From: CAZDYI01 sp964509765
Lineage (GTDB): Bacteria > Pseudomonadota > Gammaproteobacteria > Tethybacterales > Tethybacteraceae
NCBI GenBank assembly: GCA_964509765.1
Contig: CAZDYI010000122.1
Coordinates: 1 to 8,210 of the forward strand
Direction of reading: 5' to 3'
DNA length: 8,210 nucleotides
Shown: in pieces, positions 1 through 6,504 of the stretch
Layout of the letters: each line of letters opens with the position of its first letter
How positions within the stretch are numbered: position 1 is the first letter of the stretch
Notes under the pieces: model-generated
Told to the model about the DNA's origin: nothing
Seen by the model: only the letters and a program-made list of their open reading frames with translations
Database searches by the model: none
Made by a program: the position numbers and the translations under genes

Positions 1-1953
1 TCTGGCGACAAGATCGTCATTGAGTCGGGATACGGCGTTGATGACGTGGTGTTGCGCCGCGACCATGAGCATTTGTGGGTGGAGTTGCTGGGTCCGGCCG
101 GCGACGACGGTTCACGGTCGGTGACCGACAGCCTGCAGGTGTACTCCTATTACGCCAGTGACCTAGCGAAGGTGGAATCGGTCGTGTTATCCGACGGGAC
201 CGAGTGGGGTTCTGCCGAGTTCCACGCGGTGGCGATCCGCGGCGGCTCGCGGAATGACTATCTGTATGGCCGCGACGATCTTGCGGACATTTTCGACTCT
301 GACGCCGGCGGCAATGACCGGCTGTACGGCGGCGCTGGCGATGACGAGTACAGGCTCGGTGGCGGGACTGGCTTCGACGCCATCCGCGAGGACTACACAG
401 CCGGGGGCAGCGTCCGCAGGGGCGACGGAGACACGGGCGACAAGATAGTCATTGAGTCGGGGTACGGCGTGGATGACGTGGTGTTGCGCCGCGACCACGA
501 GCATCTGTGGGTAGAGTTGCTGGGGCCGGCTGGCGACGACGGTTCACGGTCGGTGACCGACAGCCTGCAGGTGTATTCCTATTTCGGCAGTGACCTGGCG
601 AAGGTGGAATCGGTCGGGTTTTCCGGCGGTGCGGAGTGGGGATCTGCCGAGTTCCATGCAGTTGCGATACGCGGCGACTCTCGGAACAACTATCTGTACG
701 GACGCGACGACCTTGCGGACAATTTCGACGCCGATGCCGGGGGCAACGACCGCCTGTATGGGGGTGCCGGAGACGACGAGTACAGCTTGGGCAGCGGCAC
801 CGGCTTCGACGTGATCCGCGAGGACTACACAGCCGGCGGCAGCGTTCGAACAGGGACGGGCGATGCCGGCGACGCTGTTGCCATCGAGTCTGGATTCGGT
901 GTCAGAGACGTGGTGTTGCGCCGGGACAACCGGCACTTGTGGGTTGAGTTGCTGGGCACAGCGAATGAGCAAGGCGCGCGGTCGGTGACTGACAGCCTGC
1001 AGGTGCACAGCTATTTCGAGAAGGACTTGGCGAAGGTTGAGACGGTCGAGTTCTCGGACGGGACGGTTTGGGGCTCAACAGATTTCCACGCGGTTGCGAT
1101 CCGCGGCGGCGCAACAGGAGATTACCTGTACGGCCGCGACGACCTGGCCGACATCTTTGATTCGGACGCCGGCGGCGGCGACTGGCTGTACGGCGGTGCC
1201 GGCGACGACGAGTTCCGGCTTGGCCTCGGCACCGGCTACGACACCATCCACGAGGGTTACACAGCAGGCGGCAGCGTCCGCACCGGGACGGGCGACTCAG
1301 GAGACGTGATAGCCATTGAGTCTGGCTTCGGGGTGGCCGACGTTGTGCTGAGGAGCGACGGCAGGCATTTGTGGGTCGAGCTGCTGGGGACTGCGAATGA
1401 CCAGGGCTTGCGGGCTGTGACGGACAGCCTGAAGGTATTCGACTACTTCCGCAACGACTTGGCCAAGGTTGAGACCGTCGAGTTCTCCGACGGCACCGAG
1501 TGGGGCGGCCCGTTCGTGGTCGGGACGGCATCGGGCGACACGCTGGCCTCGACGTCGGCATCGGAGACCCTTCACGGCGGGTCGGGGAACGACGTGTATG
1601 TGTTCTCGGGGACGTTCGGCGAGGACCGGGTGGTCGACAGCGGCGGCACTGACACGGTGCGGATTGCGGGTCACGCGTCCACGGGCCTGTCGCTGACGCG
1701 GGAGGGCGACGACATGGTGGTCAGCGACGTTGACGGTGCTTCCAAGGTCGTGGTCGACAGCTGGTATGCGACGGGTGACGCCCGTAAGATCGAGCGTATC
1801 GAGGCCGGCGGGAGCGTGCTGAACGCGGCTTCGGCGGAGCGCCTGGTGTCGGCGATCGCGTCTCACGTCGAGGGCGGCGGCGACGTGTCGTCGTTCCTGG
1901 CCCAGAGCCACCAGGACTACTGGACGACGCTGCCGGTCGGCCCGGGTGGCTGA
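1..1953 (+). CDS. RTX-family type I secreted protein, C-terminal part (5' end outside the window)
   Basis: The reading frame is open from base 1, so this is the last 650 residues of a longer protein; the internal GTG at 46 is not the start. The visible part is a tandem array of 144-residue units. Each unit has an HCBP-related segment (from VVLRRD through SDLAKVE to a DGTEWG-like end) and then a short calcium-binding segment with a Gly/Asp nonapeptide (YGGAGDDEY or YGGAGDDEF). After the array comes one more Gly/Asp motif (LHGGSGNDVYVF, near 1573-1608) and a last, degenerate HCBP-like segment (DTVRIAG to RKIERIEAG). The C-terminus (about the last 45 residues, with ERLVSAIASHVE) looks like the uncleaved, amphipathic T1SS export signal. 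The acyltransferase, ABC exporter and adaptor follow on the same strand, so this is the likely cargo. An acylated RTX toxin is the natural reading given the HlyC-like neighbour, but any toxin or adhesin domain lies upstream and cannot be seen, so cytolysin activity is not shown. Confidence 0.9.
   Translation, partial: SGDKIVIESGYGVDDVVLRRDHEHLWVELLGPAGDDGSRSVTDSLQVYSYYASDLAKVESVVLSDGTEWGSAEFHAVAIRGGSRNDYLYGRDDLADIFDSDAGGNDRLYGGAGDDEYRLGGGTGFDAIREDYTAGGSVRRGDGDTGDKIVIESGYGVDDVVLRRDHEHLWVELLGPAGDDGSRSVTDSLQVYSYFGSDLAKVESVGFSGGAEWGSAEFHAVAIRGDSRNNYLYGRDDLADNFDADAGGNDRLYGGAGDDEYSLGSGTGFDVIREDYTAGGSVRTGTGDAGDAVAIESGFGVRDVVLRRDNRHLWVELLGTANEQGARSVTDSLQVHSYFEKDLAKVETVEFSDGTVWGSTDFHAVAIRGGATGDYLYGRDDLADIFDSDAGGGDWLYGGAGDDEFRLGLGTGYDTIHEGYTAGGSVRTGTGDSGDVIAIESGFGVADVVLRSDGRHLWVELLGTANDQGLRAVTDSLKVFDYFRNDLAKVETVEFSDGTEWGGPFVVGTASGDTLASTSASETLHGGSGNDVYVFSGTFGEDRVVDSGGTDTVRIAGHASTGLSLTREGDDMVVSDVDGASKVVVDSWYATGDARKIERIEAGGSVLNAASAERLVSAIASHVEGGGDVSSFLAQSHQDYWTTLPVGPGG
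46..1512 (+). repeat. Tandem 432-bp (144-aa) RTX/HCBP coding repeats: three full units and one partial
   Basis: Units begin at 46, 478, 910 and 1342, each with a codon pair for VV or VVL, giving an exact 432-bp period with no indels. The fourth copy is recognisable only up to the DGTEWGG motif near 1512. Bases 1-45 match 433-477 closely, so at least one more unit lies upstream. Units 1 and 2 are the closest pair: by eye about 21 of 144 residues differ, and bases 100-143 and 532-575 are identical. Unit 3 and the start of unit 4 share other variants, such as GTAN-QG in place of GPAGDDG. Unit 2 has lost the DGT motif (SGGAEW) that units 1, 3 and 4 keep. Confidence 0.93.
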
Positions 1954-2506
1954 GGAGGGCGTTCCGCCCGCCGGCGGGGGCTCCCGACCCGAAGACGACG
2001 GCGGCCTGGCCGCCGAGCAGCGCGCCCTTGGGGAGGTGGTTGCGTACCTGGGCGGGAGCAGGCGCTTCCGCCACCTGTTCCTGTCGGACCTGCACTGGCT
2101 GGTGATGCCGGCGATCCACCTGAGGCAGTACAGGCTGGTGCGCGACGACGGCGACGGGAGCATAGCGGGCTACGTTTCCTGGGCGGAGGCAGGCGAGGAC
2201 CTTGAGCGTCGGATGCTCGAGGGCGGCGAGGTGCGCCTGAAGCATTCGGAGTGGCGCGGCGGCGGCGATCCCTTAGTGGTTCACCTTGCGTGCCGGGCGG
2301 GCTTCGAGGGCCGGGTGCTCGGCGCGGTGAAGCTGGAGGTGTTTCCGGACCGTCCGTTCCGGGTGGTGTGGCCGGGGAAGGACGGCAAGCGGGAGGTCAG
2401 GGAGGTTGCCGCGCGCGACGAGCCGCCGGAAGGGAAGGATGGGCCCGGGGGAGGCGAAGCAGGGGACGGCGGCAGGCCGCAGGGTGCTGCGCCGGAGGGG
2501 CAGTAG
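1946..2506 (+). CDS. RTX toxin-activating lysine acyltransferase (HlyC-like), with an unusual active site
   Basis: This 186-residue protein matches the HlyC/TACT family, whose members move a fatty acyl chain from acyl-ACP to internal lysines of an RTX protoxin in the cytoplasm. The family pattern is clear: LGEVVAYL (28-35), FRHLFLSDLHWLVMPAI (41-57) with His43 as the likely catalytic His, RQYRLVRDD (60-68), GYVSWA (75-80), SEWRGGGDPL (101-110) and FPDRPFRVVWP (133-143). In HlyC the catalytic Asp lies in a D-W-I-A-P-F-G stretch. Here that place reads VVHLACRAGF, so the Asp is His113 (codon 2282-2284) and the APFG motif is lost, although both flanks align in the same frame. The last roughly 40 residues are a Gly/Pro/Glu-rich, probably disordered tail. 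The GTG start at 1946 overlaps the RTX stop by 8 bp. No good ribosome site precedes it, so translational coupling is likely. The next in-frame GTG (2036) would cut into the conserved core. Confidence 0.85.
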   Translation: MAEEGVPPAGGGSRPEDDGGLAAEQRALGEVVAYLGGSRRFRHLFLSDLHWLVMPAIHLRQYRLVRDDGDGSIAGYVSWAEAGEDLERRMLEGGEVRLKHSEWRGGGDPLVVHLACRAGFEGRVLGAVKLEVFPDRPFRVVWPGKDGKREVREVAARDEPPEGKDGPGGGEAGDGGRPQGAAPEGQ

Positions 2507-2591
2507 CGGATGGCGGAGGCAGGGGGTTCGTTCGGAAACGGCGGAACTCTGGCTGGATGATGACATGGGCTGGATGAGACGCAGGGGTTAA

Positions 2592-2600
2592 TGAGATAAT
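2592..2600 (+). promoter_or_regulatory. Candidate extended -10 promoter element upstream of the exporter gene
   Basis: The bases TGAGATAAT fit an extended -10 pattern (TGn followed by a hexamer one base away from TATAAT). They lie in the only AT-rich patch of the gap, just after the GGCTGGATGA direct repeat. No good -35 box is visible 16-18 bp upstream. Transcription from here would give a leader of roughly 145 nt before the ATG at 2752. This is a guess from sequence shape alone. Confidence 0.25.
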
Positions 2601-2736
2601 CCCGCGCTCATGGCGACGAGGCCGGAAGTTATTCAAGGACAGCCGTGCCGGGCTGCGCTTGCCCGTTGCGGCGGGCGCGTCGAAGGGGATGCGAAGGCGC
2701 AGGCGTATGCTGGGCGGGACTTCGGCTTGTCGTCAT

Positions 2737-2743
2737 GGGAGGG
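2737..2743 (+). promoter_or_regulatory. Ribosome binding site of the ABC exporter gene
   Basis: GGGAGGG lies 8 bases before the ATG at 2752. It is the strongest Shine-Dalgarno match in the operon, and it favours this ATG over the upstream in-frame TTG (2659). Confidence 0.6.
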
Positions 2744-2751
2744 CTGGCGGA

Positions 2752-4905
2752 ATGAGCAGGGATGAGCTGAGGGTCGGTTTCGAGTCTGCGCTGTCCTGCC
2801 TGGCTCTGGTGTGCAGGGTGCACGGGATTGAGTGCGACGTGGGGGCTTTGCTGCACGCTCACGGTCCGGCGGCGATGAAGGGTCGCGTGGGCGACGCGTT
2901 GCTGCAGGCCGCGAAGTCGCTGGGCTTTCGCGCTGGCAAGGTGGAGATCGACTGGTCGAGGTTGCTCTACAAGGCGTATCCGGCGATCTGCATGATGCGC
3001 GGCGGCGGCTGGGCGACGCTGCTTCACTACGGTGCGGTTTCGGGACACGACGCCGACTGCGGCACCTTGGTGCATCCCGACGGCAGCCGCGAGGTGCTGT
3101 CGCTGCAGGGGATGAAAAAGAAGTTGGAGGGCACGGCAGTGTTGCTGACGCCTCGCGGCGGCGCCAGGTCCGATGCGTTGCTTTTCGACTTCAGCTATGT
3201 GATGGGTCACATGAACGGCAGGGGCGGCGAGATGTTCGTGTTGGTGCTGGCGACGTTCACGGCCACTTTGCTGGGGCTGGCGATGCCGCTGGGGTACCAG
3301 GCGATCATCGACAAGGTTCTGACGCACCGTGCCTACGCGACGCTGGGGACGATTGGCGCGATCCTGGTGTTCGCGGTCCTGATGCAGAGGCTGCTGCTGT
3401 CGCTGCGCGACTACCTCATCGCGCACATGGGCTTTCGCCTGGACGCCGTCATAGGCTTGGACGTGTTCCGCAGGGTGGTCGGCCAGGGGATGGAGTTTTT
3501 CGACTCCAAGCAGGTGGGCGTGATAGCGCAGCGTGTGGGTGAGGTCGAGGTGTTGCGGATGCTGTTCGTGAACGGCGTGGTCACGTTGTTCGTGGAGACG
3601 CTCACCTCGATGCTGTATCTCGTGCTGTTGTTCTGGCTCAACCCTCGCCTGGCGACGATGGTGCTCGTTGCGCTGTCGCTGCTGTTGCTGATCACCCTGG
3701 CGGCCGCTCCGGTGATCCGCCTGCGCGTGCGCCGGAACTACGAGCGCCGCGCGTCGAACCATGGTTACGTGGTGGAGACCTTGCGGATGATCAGGACGGT
3801 GAAGGCGGAAGCCCTGGAGCCGGGCCAGGTCGAGGGCTGGAAGGAGCGGGTGGCGTCGCAGGCCTCGACCGGCATGGAGGCCGCGTCGGCGTCCGTGGCG
3901 ACGACGGGCATGGTTCAGGGCGTCGTCTCCCTGATGTCGGTTGGGGTCCTGGTGTACGGCGCTCACGAGGTCATCACGGGCTCCATATCGCCGGGCACCT
4001 TGGTGGCTTTCAGCATGATATCCGGGATGATGGTCCAGCCGGTGCTGCGTCTGTCGCAGCTGTGGCAGCAGTTCCAGGAGGCTCAGGTGGCGATGGCCCG
4101 TGTGGCCGAGTTGGCGGCCTCCCCCGGCGAGGATGCCGGCGGCGGGATCGAGCCGTCGGAGGGCCTGGAGGGCCGGGTCACGTTTGACAGGGTTTCGTTC
4201 GCCCACGAGGGCAGTTCCCGCAAGGTGTTGGACGAGGTGAGCTTTTCGGCCGAGCCGGGGACGGTGCTGGTGGTGATGGGACCCTCGGGCTCGGGCAAGA
4301 CCACCCTTGTGTCCTTGTTGCAAAGGCACCACAAGGCGACGTCTGGCCGGGTGTTGCTGGACGGTCACAACGTGGACTCGCTGGGCCTGACGTACCTGCG
4401 CCGCAAGGCTGGCTTCATGCTGCAGTCGGACAGGCTGTTCGACGGGACTGTGAGGCAGAACATAGCGAAGCGCGACCCTGGGATGGGCTTGGACGAGGTG
4501 CAGGCGGCGGCGAGGCTCGCCGGGGCCGACGGGTTCATAACGGACGAGCTCGAGGACGGCTACGAGACGCAGGTTGGCGAGGGCGGCTCGAGGCTTTCCG
4601 GGGGCCAGCGGCAGCGGGTAGCGCTGGCGCGCTCCCTGGCGACGGACCCGAGCATGCTGGCGCTCGACGAGCCGACGAGCGAGCTCGACGCGGAGTCGGT
4701 CGAGAGGTTCCGCAGGAGCGTTCCCGAGTTCCGGCGCGGCCGGACGCTGATCATGGTCACGCACGACCCGGCCCTGCATGCGCAGAGCGACAAGATCCTG
4801 ATGCTCGAGGGCGGCAAGGTGGTCGGCTTCGGCACGCAGTCGGAGCTGATCGCCGAGGGCGGCAAGTATGCCGAGTACCTGAAGAACGCCGGGTCGCGTT
4901 CCTGA
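2752..4905 (+). CDS. Type I secretion ABC transporter (HlyB-like) with degenerate C39-like domain
   Basis: A 717-residue inner-membrane exporter ATPase, close to the usual HlyB length. Residues 1-135 form a C39 peptidase-like domain. The family's E-C-G-x-A active-site motif reads ESALS, so the nucleophile Cys is Ser12. His92 of the HY pair remains, and the usual D-P pair reads His108-Pro109, so proteolysis is not expected. HlyB-type exporters keep such a dead domain to hold unfolded RTX cargo. Residues about 160-430 are the membrane domain, with hydrophobic helices near 161-182, 198-216, 272-296, 301-320 and 388-430. The nucleotide-binding domain is intact: Walker A GPSGSGKTT (510-518), Q-loop LQSD (557-560), signature LSGGQ (615-619), Walker B MLALDE (635-640), DEPTSELD, and the H-loop His671. 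The start is set by the GGGAGGG site 8 bases upstream. The adaptor gene begins 8 bases after the stop, so the two are almost certainly cotranscribed. Confidence 0.95.
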   Translation: MSRDELRVGFESALSCLALVCRVHGIECDVGALLHAHGPAAMKGRVGDALLQAAKSLGFRAGKVEIDWSRLLYKAYPAICMMRGGGWATLLHYGAVSGHDADCGTLVHPDGSREVLSLQGMKKKLEGTAVLLTPRGGARSDALLFDFSYVMGHMNGRGGEMFVLVLATFTATLLGLAMPLGYQAIIDKVLTHRAYATLGTIGAILVFAVLMQRLLLSLRDYLIAHMGFRLDAVIGLDVFRRVVGQGMEFFDSKQVGVIAQRVGEVEVLRMLFVNGVVTLFVETLTSMLYLVLLFWLNPRLATMVLVALSLLLLITLAAAPVIRLRVRRNYERRASNHGYVVETLRMIRTVKAEALEPGQVEGWKERVASQASTGMEAASASVATTGMVQGVVSLMSVGVLVYGAHEVITGSISPGTLVAFSMISGMMVQPVLRLSQLWQQFQEAQVAMARVAELAASPGEDAGGGIEPSEGLEGRVTFDRVSFAHEGSSRKVLDEVSFSAEPGTVLVVMGPSGSGKTTLVSLLQRHHKATSGRVLLDGHNVDSLGLTYLRRKAGFMLQSDRLFDGTVRQNIAKRDPGMGLDEVQAAARLAGADGFITDELEDGYETQVGEGGSRLSGGQRQRVALARSLATDPSMLALDEPTSELDAESVERFRRSVPEFRRGRTLIMVTHDPALHAQSDKILMLEGGKVVGFGTQSELIAEGGKYAEYLKNAGSRS

Positions 4906-4913
4906 TCTGGGCG

Positions 4914-5657
4914 ATGCGGGGCGTGTGGGGCGCGGCCCTGGCTGCGATGGGCCGCCTGCGCGGCCCGCGGCCGAAGCCCGGCGCGGTGACCCGCGAGGAG
5001 CTCGAGTTCAGCTCGGCGTTCGACGAGTTCACCGGCTCGCCGCCGCCGAGGGCGGCCAAGTCTCTGATATGGCTCATCATTCTCTCGGTCGCGGGCTTCC
5101 TCCTGTGGATGTTCGTCGGCGAGTTCGACGTCGTCGCCTCGGCGTCCGGGGAGATCCGTCCCGTTTCCGAGGTCGTTTCCGTCCAGTCGCGGGTGTCCGG
5201 CACGGTGGTCGGCCTGTCGGCGGAGGAGAACATGCTCGTGGAAAGGGGCGACGTCCTCATCGAGCTCGACGGCACTGCGGCGGTCGCCGACCTTGAGCGG
5301 GTATTGGTGCTCGAGGAGCAGGCGCGGCTGGACGTCGCGTCGGCTGAGGCGCTGGCCGCGCTGGCGGCCGATCCGGCCGGTCCTTTGCCGTCGCTTGCGG
5401 CGCCGGGTCGGTCGCAGGCATCGATGCGGACGCTGTTTCCAGGCGCCAGTCCGCATTGGAGCGGCGCCAAGCGGAGCTGGGCGCGGCGCTGTCGCGCATC
5501 GAGGCCCAAATCGCCGAGTCCGACGCGGCCCGGGCGGCCGAGATGCGCCAGGCCGGGAACCTGCGGAGCGATGCGCGCAGGGCGAGGGCGCGCGCCGCGA
5601 TCGACGGCAGGGCTCGGCGCGATCGGATCGGGGTCCTCGTGGACCTGCGCGGCCTGA
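4914..5657 (+). CDS. Adaptor N-terminal segment as read: cytoplasmic tail, membrane anchor, first lipoyl half
   Basis: As written, this frame gives 247 residues; only the first roughly 162 are adaptor-like. Residues 1-49 are a cytoplasmic tail, and 50-68 (SLIWLIILSVAGFLLWMFV) is the single membrane anchor. Residues 72-120 are the first half of the biotinyl-lipoyl-like domain (ASGEIRPVSE, SRVSGTVVGL, ERGDVLIELDG), and a coiled coil begins at 121. From about residue 163 the frame turns into Arg/Pro/Ser-rich sequence typical of an out-of-frame GC-rich read and stops at 5657. The start lies 8 bases after the exporter stop, with only a weak ribosome site, so coupling is likely. A second ATG at 4947 is possible. 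Confidence 0.6.
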   Translation: MRGVWGAALAAMGRLRGPRPKPGAVTREELEFSSAFDEFTGSPPPRAAKSLIWLIILSVAGFLLWMFVGEFDVVASASGEIRPVSEVVSVQSRVSGTVVGLSAEENMLVERGDVLIELDGTAAVADLERVLVLEEQARLDVASAEALAALAADPAGPLPSLAAPGRSQASMRTLFPGASPHWSGAKRSWARRCRASRPKSPSPTRPGRPRCARPGTCGAMRAGRGRAPRSTAGLGAIGSGSSWTCAA

Positions 5658-5789
5658 CCGAGGCCGAGCTCGGCAGGCAGGAGACGCTGTTCGAGAGGGG
5701 CGTGGTCGCGGCCGCCGCGGTGGACGGCCCGCCAGCAGGAGCTCGAGGCGGGGCAGCGGGTCTCCGAGGCGCGCGCGGGGCTTGCTCTG

Positions 5790-6470
5790 ATGGAGGAGGA
5801 TGCGAGCTCCGAGGCCGCGAGGCTCGAGGATGCGGCCTTGGCCGCGGATGACCGTGCTGCCGGCCACGCGGCGCGCCGCGAGACCCTCGGGCGCGAGCGC
5901 GAGCTGCTGCTGGCCGGCGTAGCCCGGGAGGCCGCCGCGGCGGAAGTCGAGGCGCAGGCGCGCCTGCGCGGGCTCGTGGAGGAGCGGGCCAAGGCCCGGG
6001 CGCACCTGGAGGCGCACACCGTGACCGCACCGGCAACAGGCTCGGTCGTCGAGCTGCAGGTCAGCGCCGCCGGCGCGGTCGTCACTGAAGGGCAGTTGCT
6101 TCTGGTGTTGGTCCCGCAAGGCGTGACCCTGCAAGCCGAGGTCTTCATCGAGAACAAGGACCTCGCGCACGTCGAGGTCGGGCAGGACGTCGTCATCAAG
6201 CTCGACGCCTTTCCGCACATCGACTACGGAACGATCGAAGGGACCCTGGTCGACATCGCCGCGGACGCAACGAGTCACGAACTGCTCGGGAGCGCGTTCA
6301 AGGGCACCATAGAGCTGCACCGGACATCAGTCCAGGTCGGGGACAGGAACGTCCCGCTCAGGCCGGGCATGAGGGTGACAGCCGAGATACACACGGGCAA
6401 GCGGCGCGTCTACGAGTACTTCCTCGAGCCGGTCCTGGACCGCCTCGACGAATCGCTCGACGAGCGGTGA
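5790..6470 (+). CDS. Adaptor C-terminal segment as read: coiled coil, second lipoyl half, beta-barrel, HlyD tail
   Basis: This 226-residue open frame starts at an internal ATG, so it is a fragment and not an independent gene. It holds an Ala/Glu/Arg-rich coiled coil, the second lipoyl half (HTVTAPATGSVVELQV), the beta-barrel region (LQAEVFIENKDLAHVEVG, then VVIKLDAFPHIDYGTIEG) and the typical HlyD ending (LRPGMRVTAEIHTGKRR, then YEYFLEPVLDRLDESL). The well-kept C-terminus argues that the gene was functional until recently or still is. Confidence 0.6.
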   Translation: MEEDASSEAARLEDAALAADDRAAGHAARRETLGRERELLLAGVAREAAAAEVEAQARLRGLVEERAKARAHLEAHTVTAPATGSVVELQVSAAGAVVTEGQLLLVLVPQGVTLQAEVFIENKDLAHVEVGQDVVIKLDAFPHIDYGTIEGTLVDIAADATSHELLGSAFKGTIELHRTSVQVGDRNVPLRPGMRVTAEIHTGKRRVYEYFLEPVLDRLDESLDER

Positions 6471-6478
6471 CGGCCCGC

Positions 6479-6501
6479 CGCGTCCGACATCAGCGGACGC
6501 G
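6479..6501. terminator. Hairpin between convergent genes, possible bidirectional terminator
   Basis: A perfect 8-bp inverted repeat (CGCGTCCG, 7-base loop ACATCAG, CGGACGCG) lies in the 34-bp gap between the adaptor stop (6470) and the DUF898 stop (6505). No T-run follows on either strand, so it is not a classic intrinsic terminator. The position between two converging stops is the main argument. Confidence 0.35.
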
Positions 6502-6504
6502 AGA

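Larger units (their letters stand above)
2507..2751 (+). other. Gap of 245 bp between acyltransferase and ABC exporter genes
   Basis: No gene is supported here. The stretch holds a 10-bp direct repeat GGCTGGATGA (2551-2560 and 2568-2577, 17 bp apart), then an AT-rich pocket around 2588-2600 in otherwise GC-rich DNA, then a candidate exporter ribosome site. The exporter frame stays open back to a TTG at 2659, but the residues it would add are Arg/Gly-rich and unlike the family. Confidence 0.6.
4914..6470 (+). pseudogene. HlyD-type periplasmic adaptor (membrane fusion protein), disrupted by two opposite frameshifts
   Basis: The region encodes a full HlyD-family adaptor of about 518 residues, but over three frame segments. 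It would link the ABC exporter to an outer-membrane TolC-like channel. Segment one runs from the ATG at 4914 to about 5400. Segment two, in the frame of codon 5402-5404, runs to about 5725 and holds a coiled coil (ALERRQAELGAAL, IEAQIAES, LGRQETLFERGVV). Segment three returns to the first frame from 5727 (ARQQELEAGQRVSEAR onward) to the stop at 6470. One base appears lost near 5398-5420, and one G appears added at 5726 or 5727: dropping it makes VDG-PP into VDARQQELE. The net change is zero, and family-like sequence continues across both points. This could be two sequencing errors in very GC-rich DNA (a 60-base row at 5881 is 49/60 G+C) or a real pseudogene. If the bases are correct, no full-length adaptor is made and export should fail unless another adaptor serves. 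I see no slippery heptamer for programmed frameshifting. Confidence 0.85.

Noticed and set aside
46..1512. CRISPR or non-coding satellite explanation of the regular repeats
   Set aside because: The period is 432 bp, a multiple of three, inside one continuous open frame with RTX/HCBP motifs. There are no short repeats with unique spacers.
1297..2163. Minus-strand 288-codon open frame across the RTX end and acyltransferase
   Set aside because: Shadow of two recognised genes; no motifs or sensible hydrophobic pattern.
2659..2751. TTG at 2659 as the exporter start
   Set aside because: It adds 31 Arg/Gly-rich residues ahead of the C39-like domain and has no good ribosome site, whereas the ATG at 2752 has GGGAGGG 8 bases upstream.
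2629..4779. Minus-strand 716-codon open frame opposite the ABC exporter
   Set aside because: It is a His/Arg/Gln-rich low-complexity translation antisense to a gene with all ABC motifs intact, as expected of a stop-poor shadow frame in GC-rich DNA.
5395..5730. Programmed ribosomal frameshifting in the adaptor
   Set aside because: I see no slippery heptamer near 5400 or 5726. Two events in opposite directions would be needed, which is not known for HlyD-family genes.
4560..6320. Minus-strand 586-codon open frame opposite the exporter end and adaptor
   Set aside because: Arg/Pro/Ala-rich and without domain-like blocks. The plus strand explains the region despite its frameshifts.
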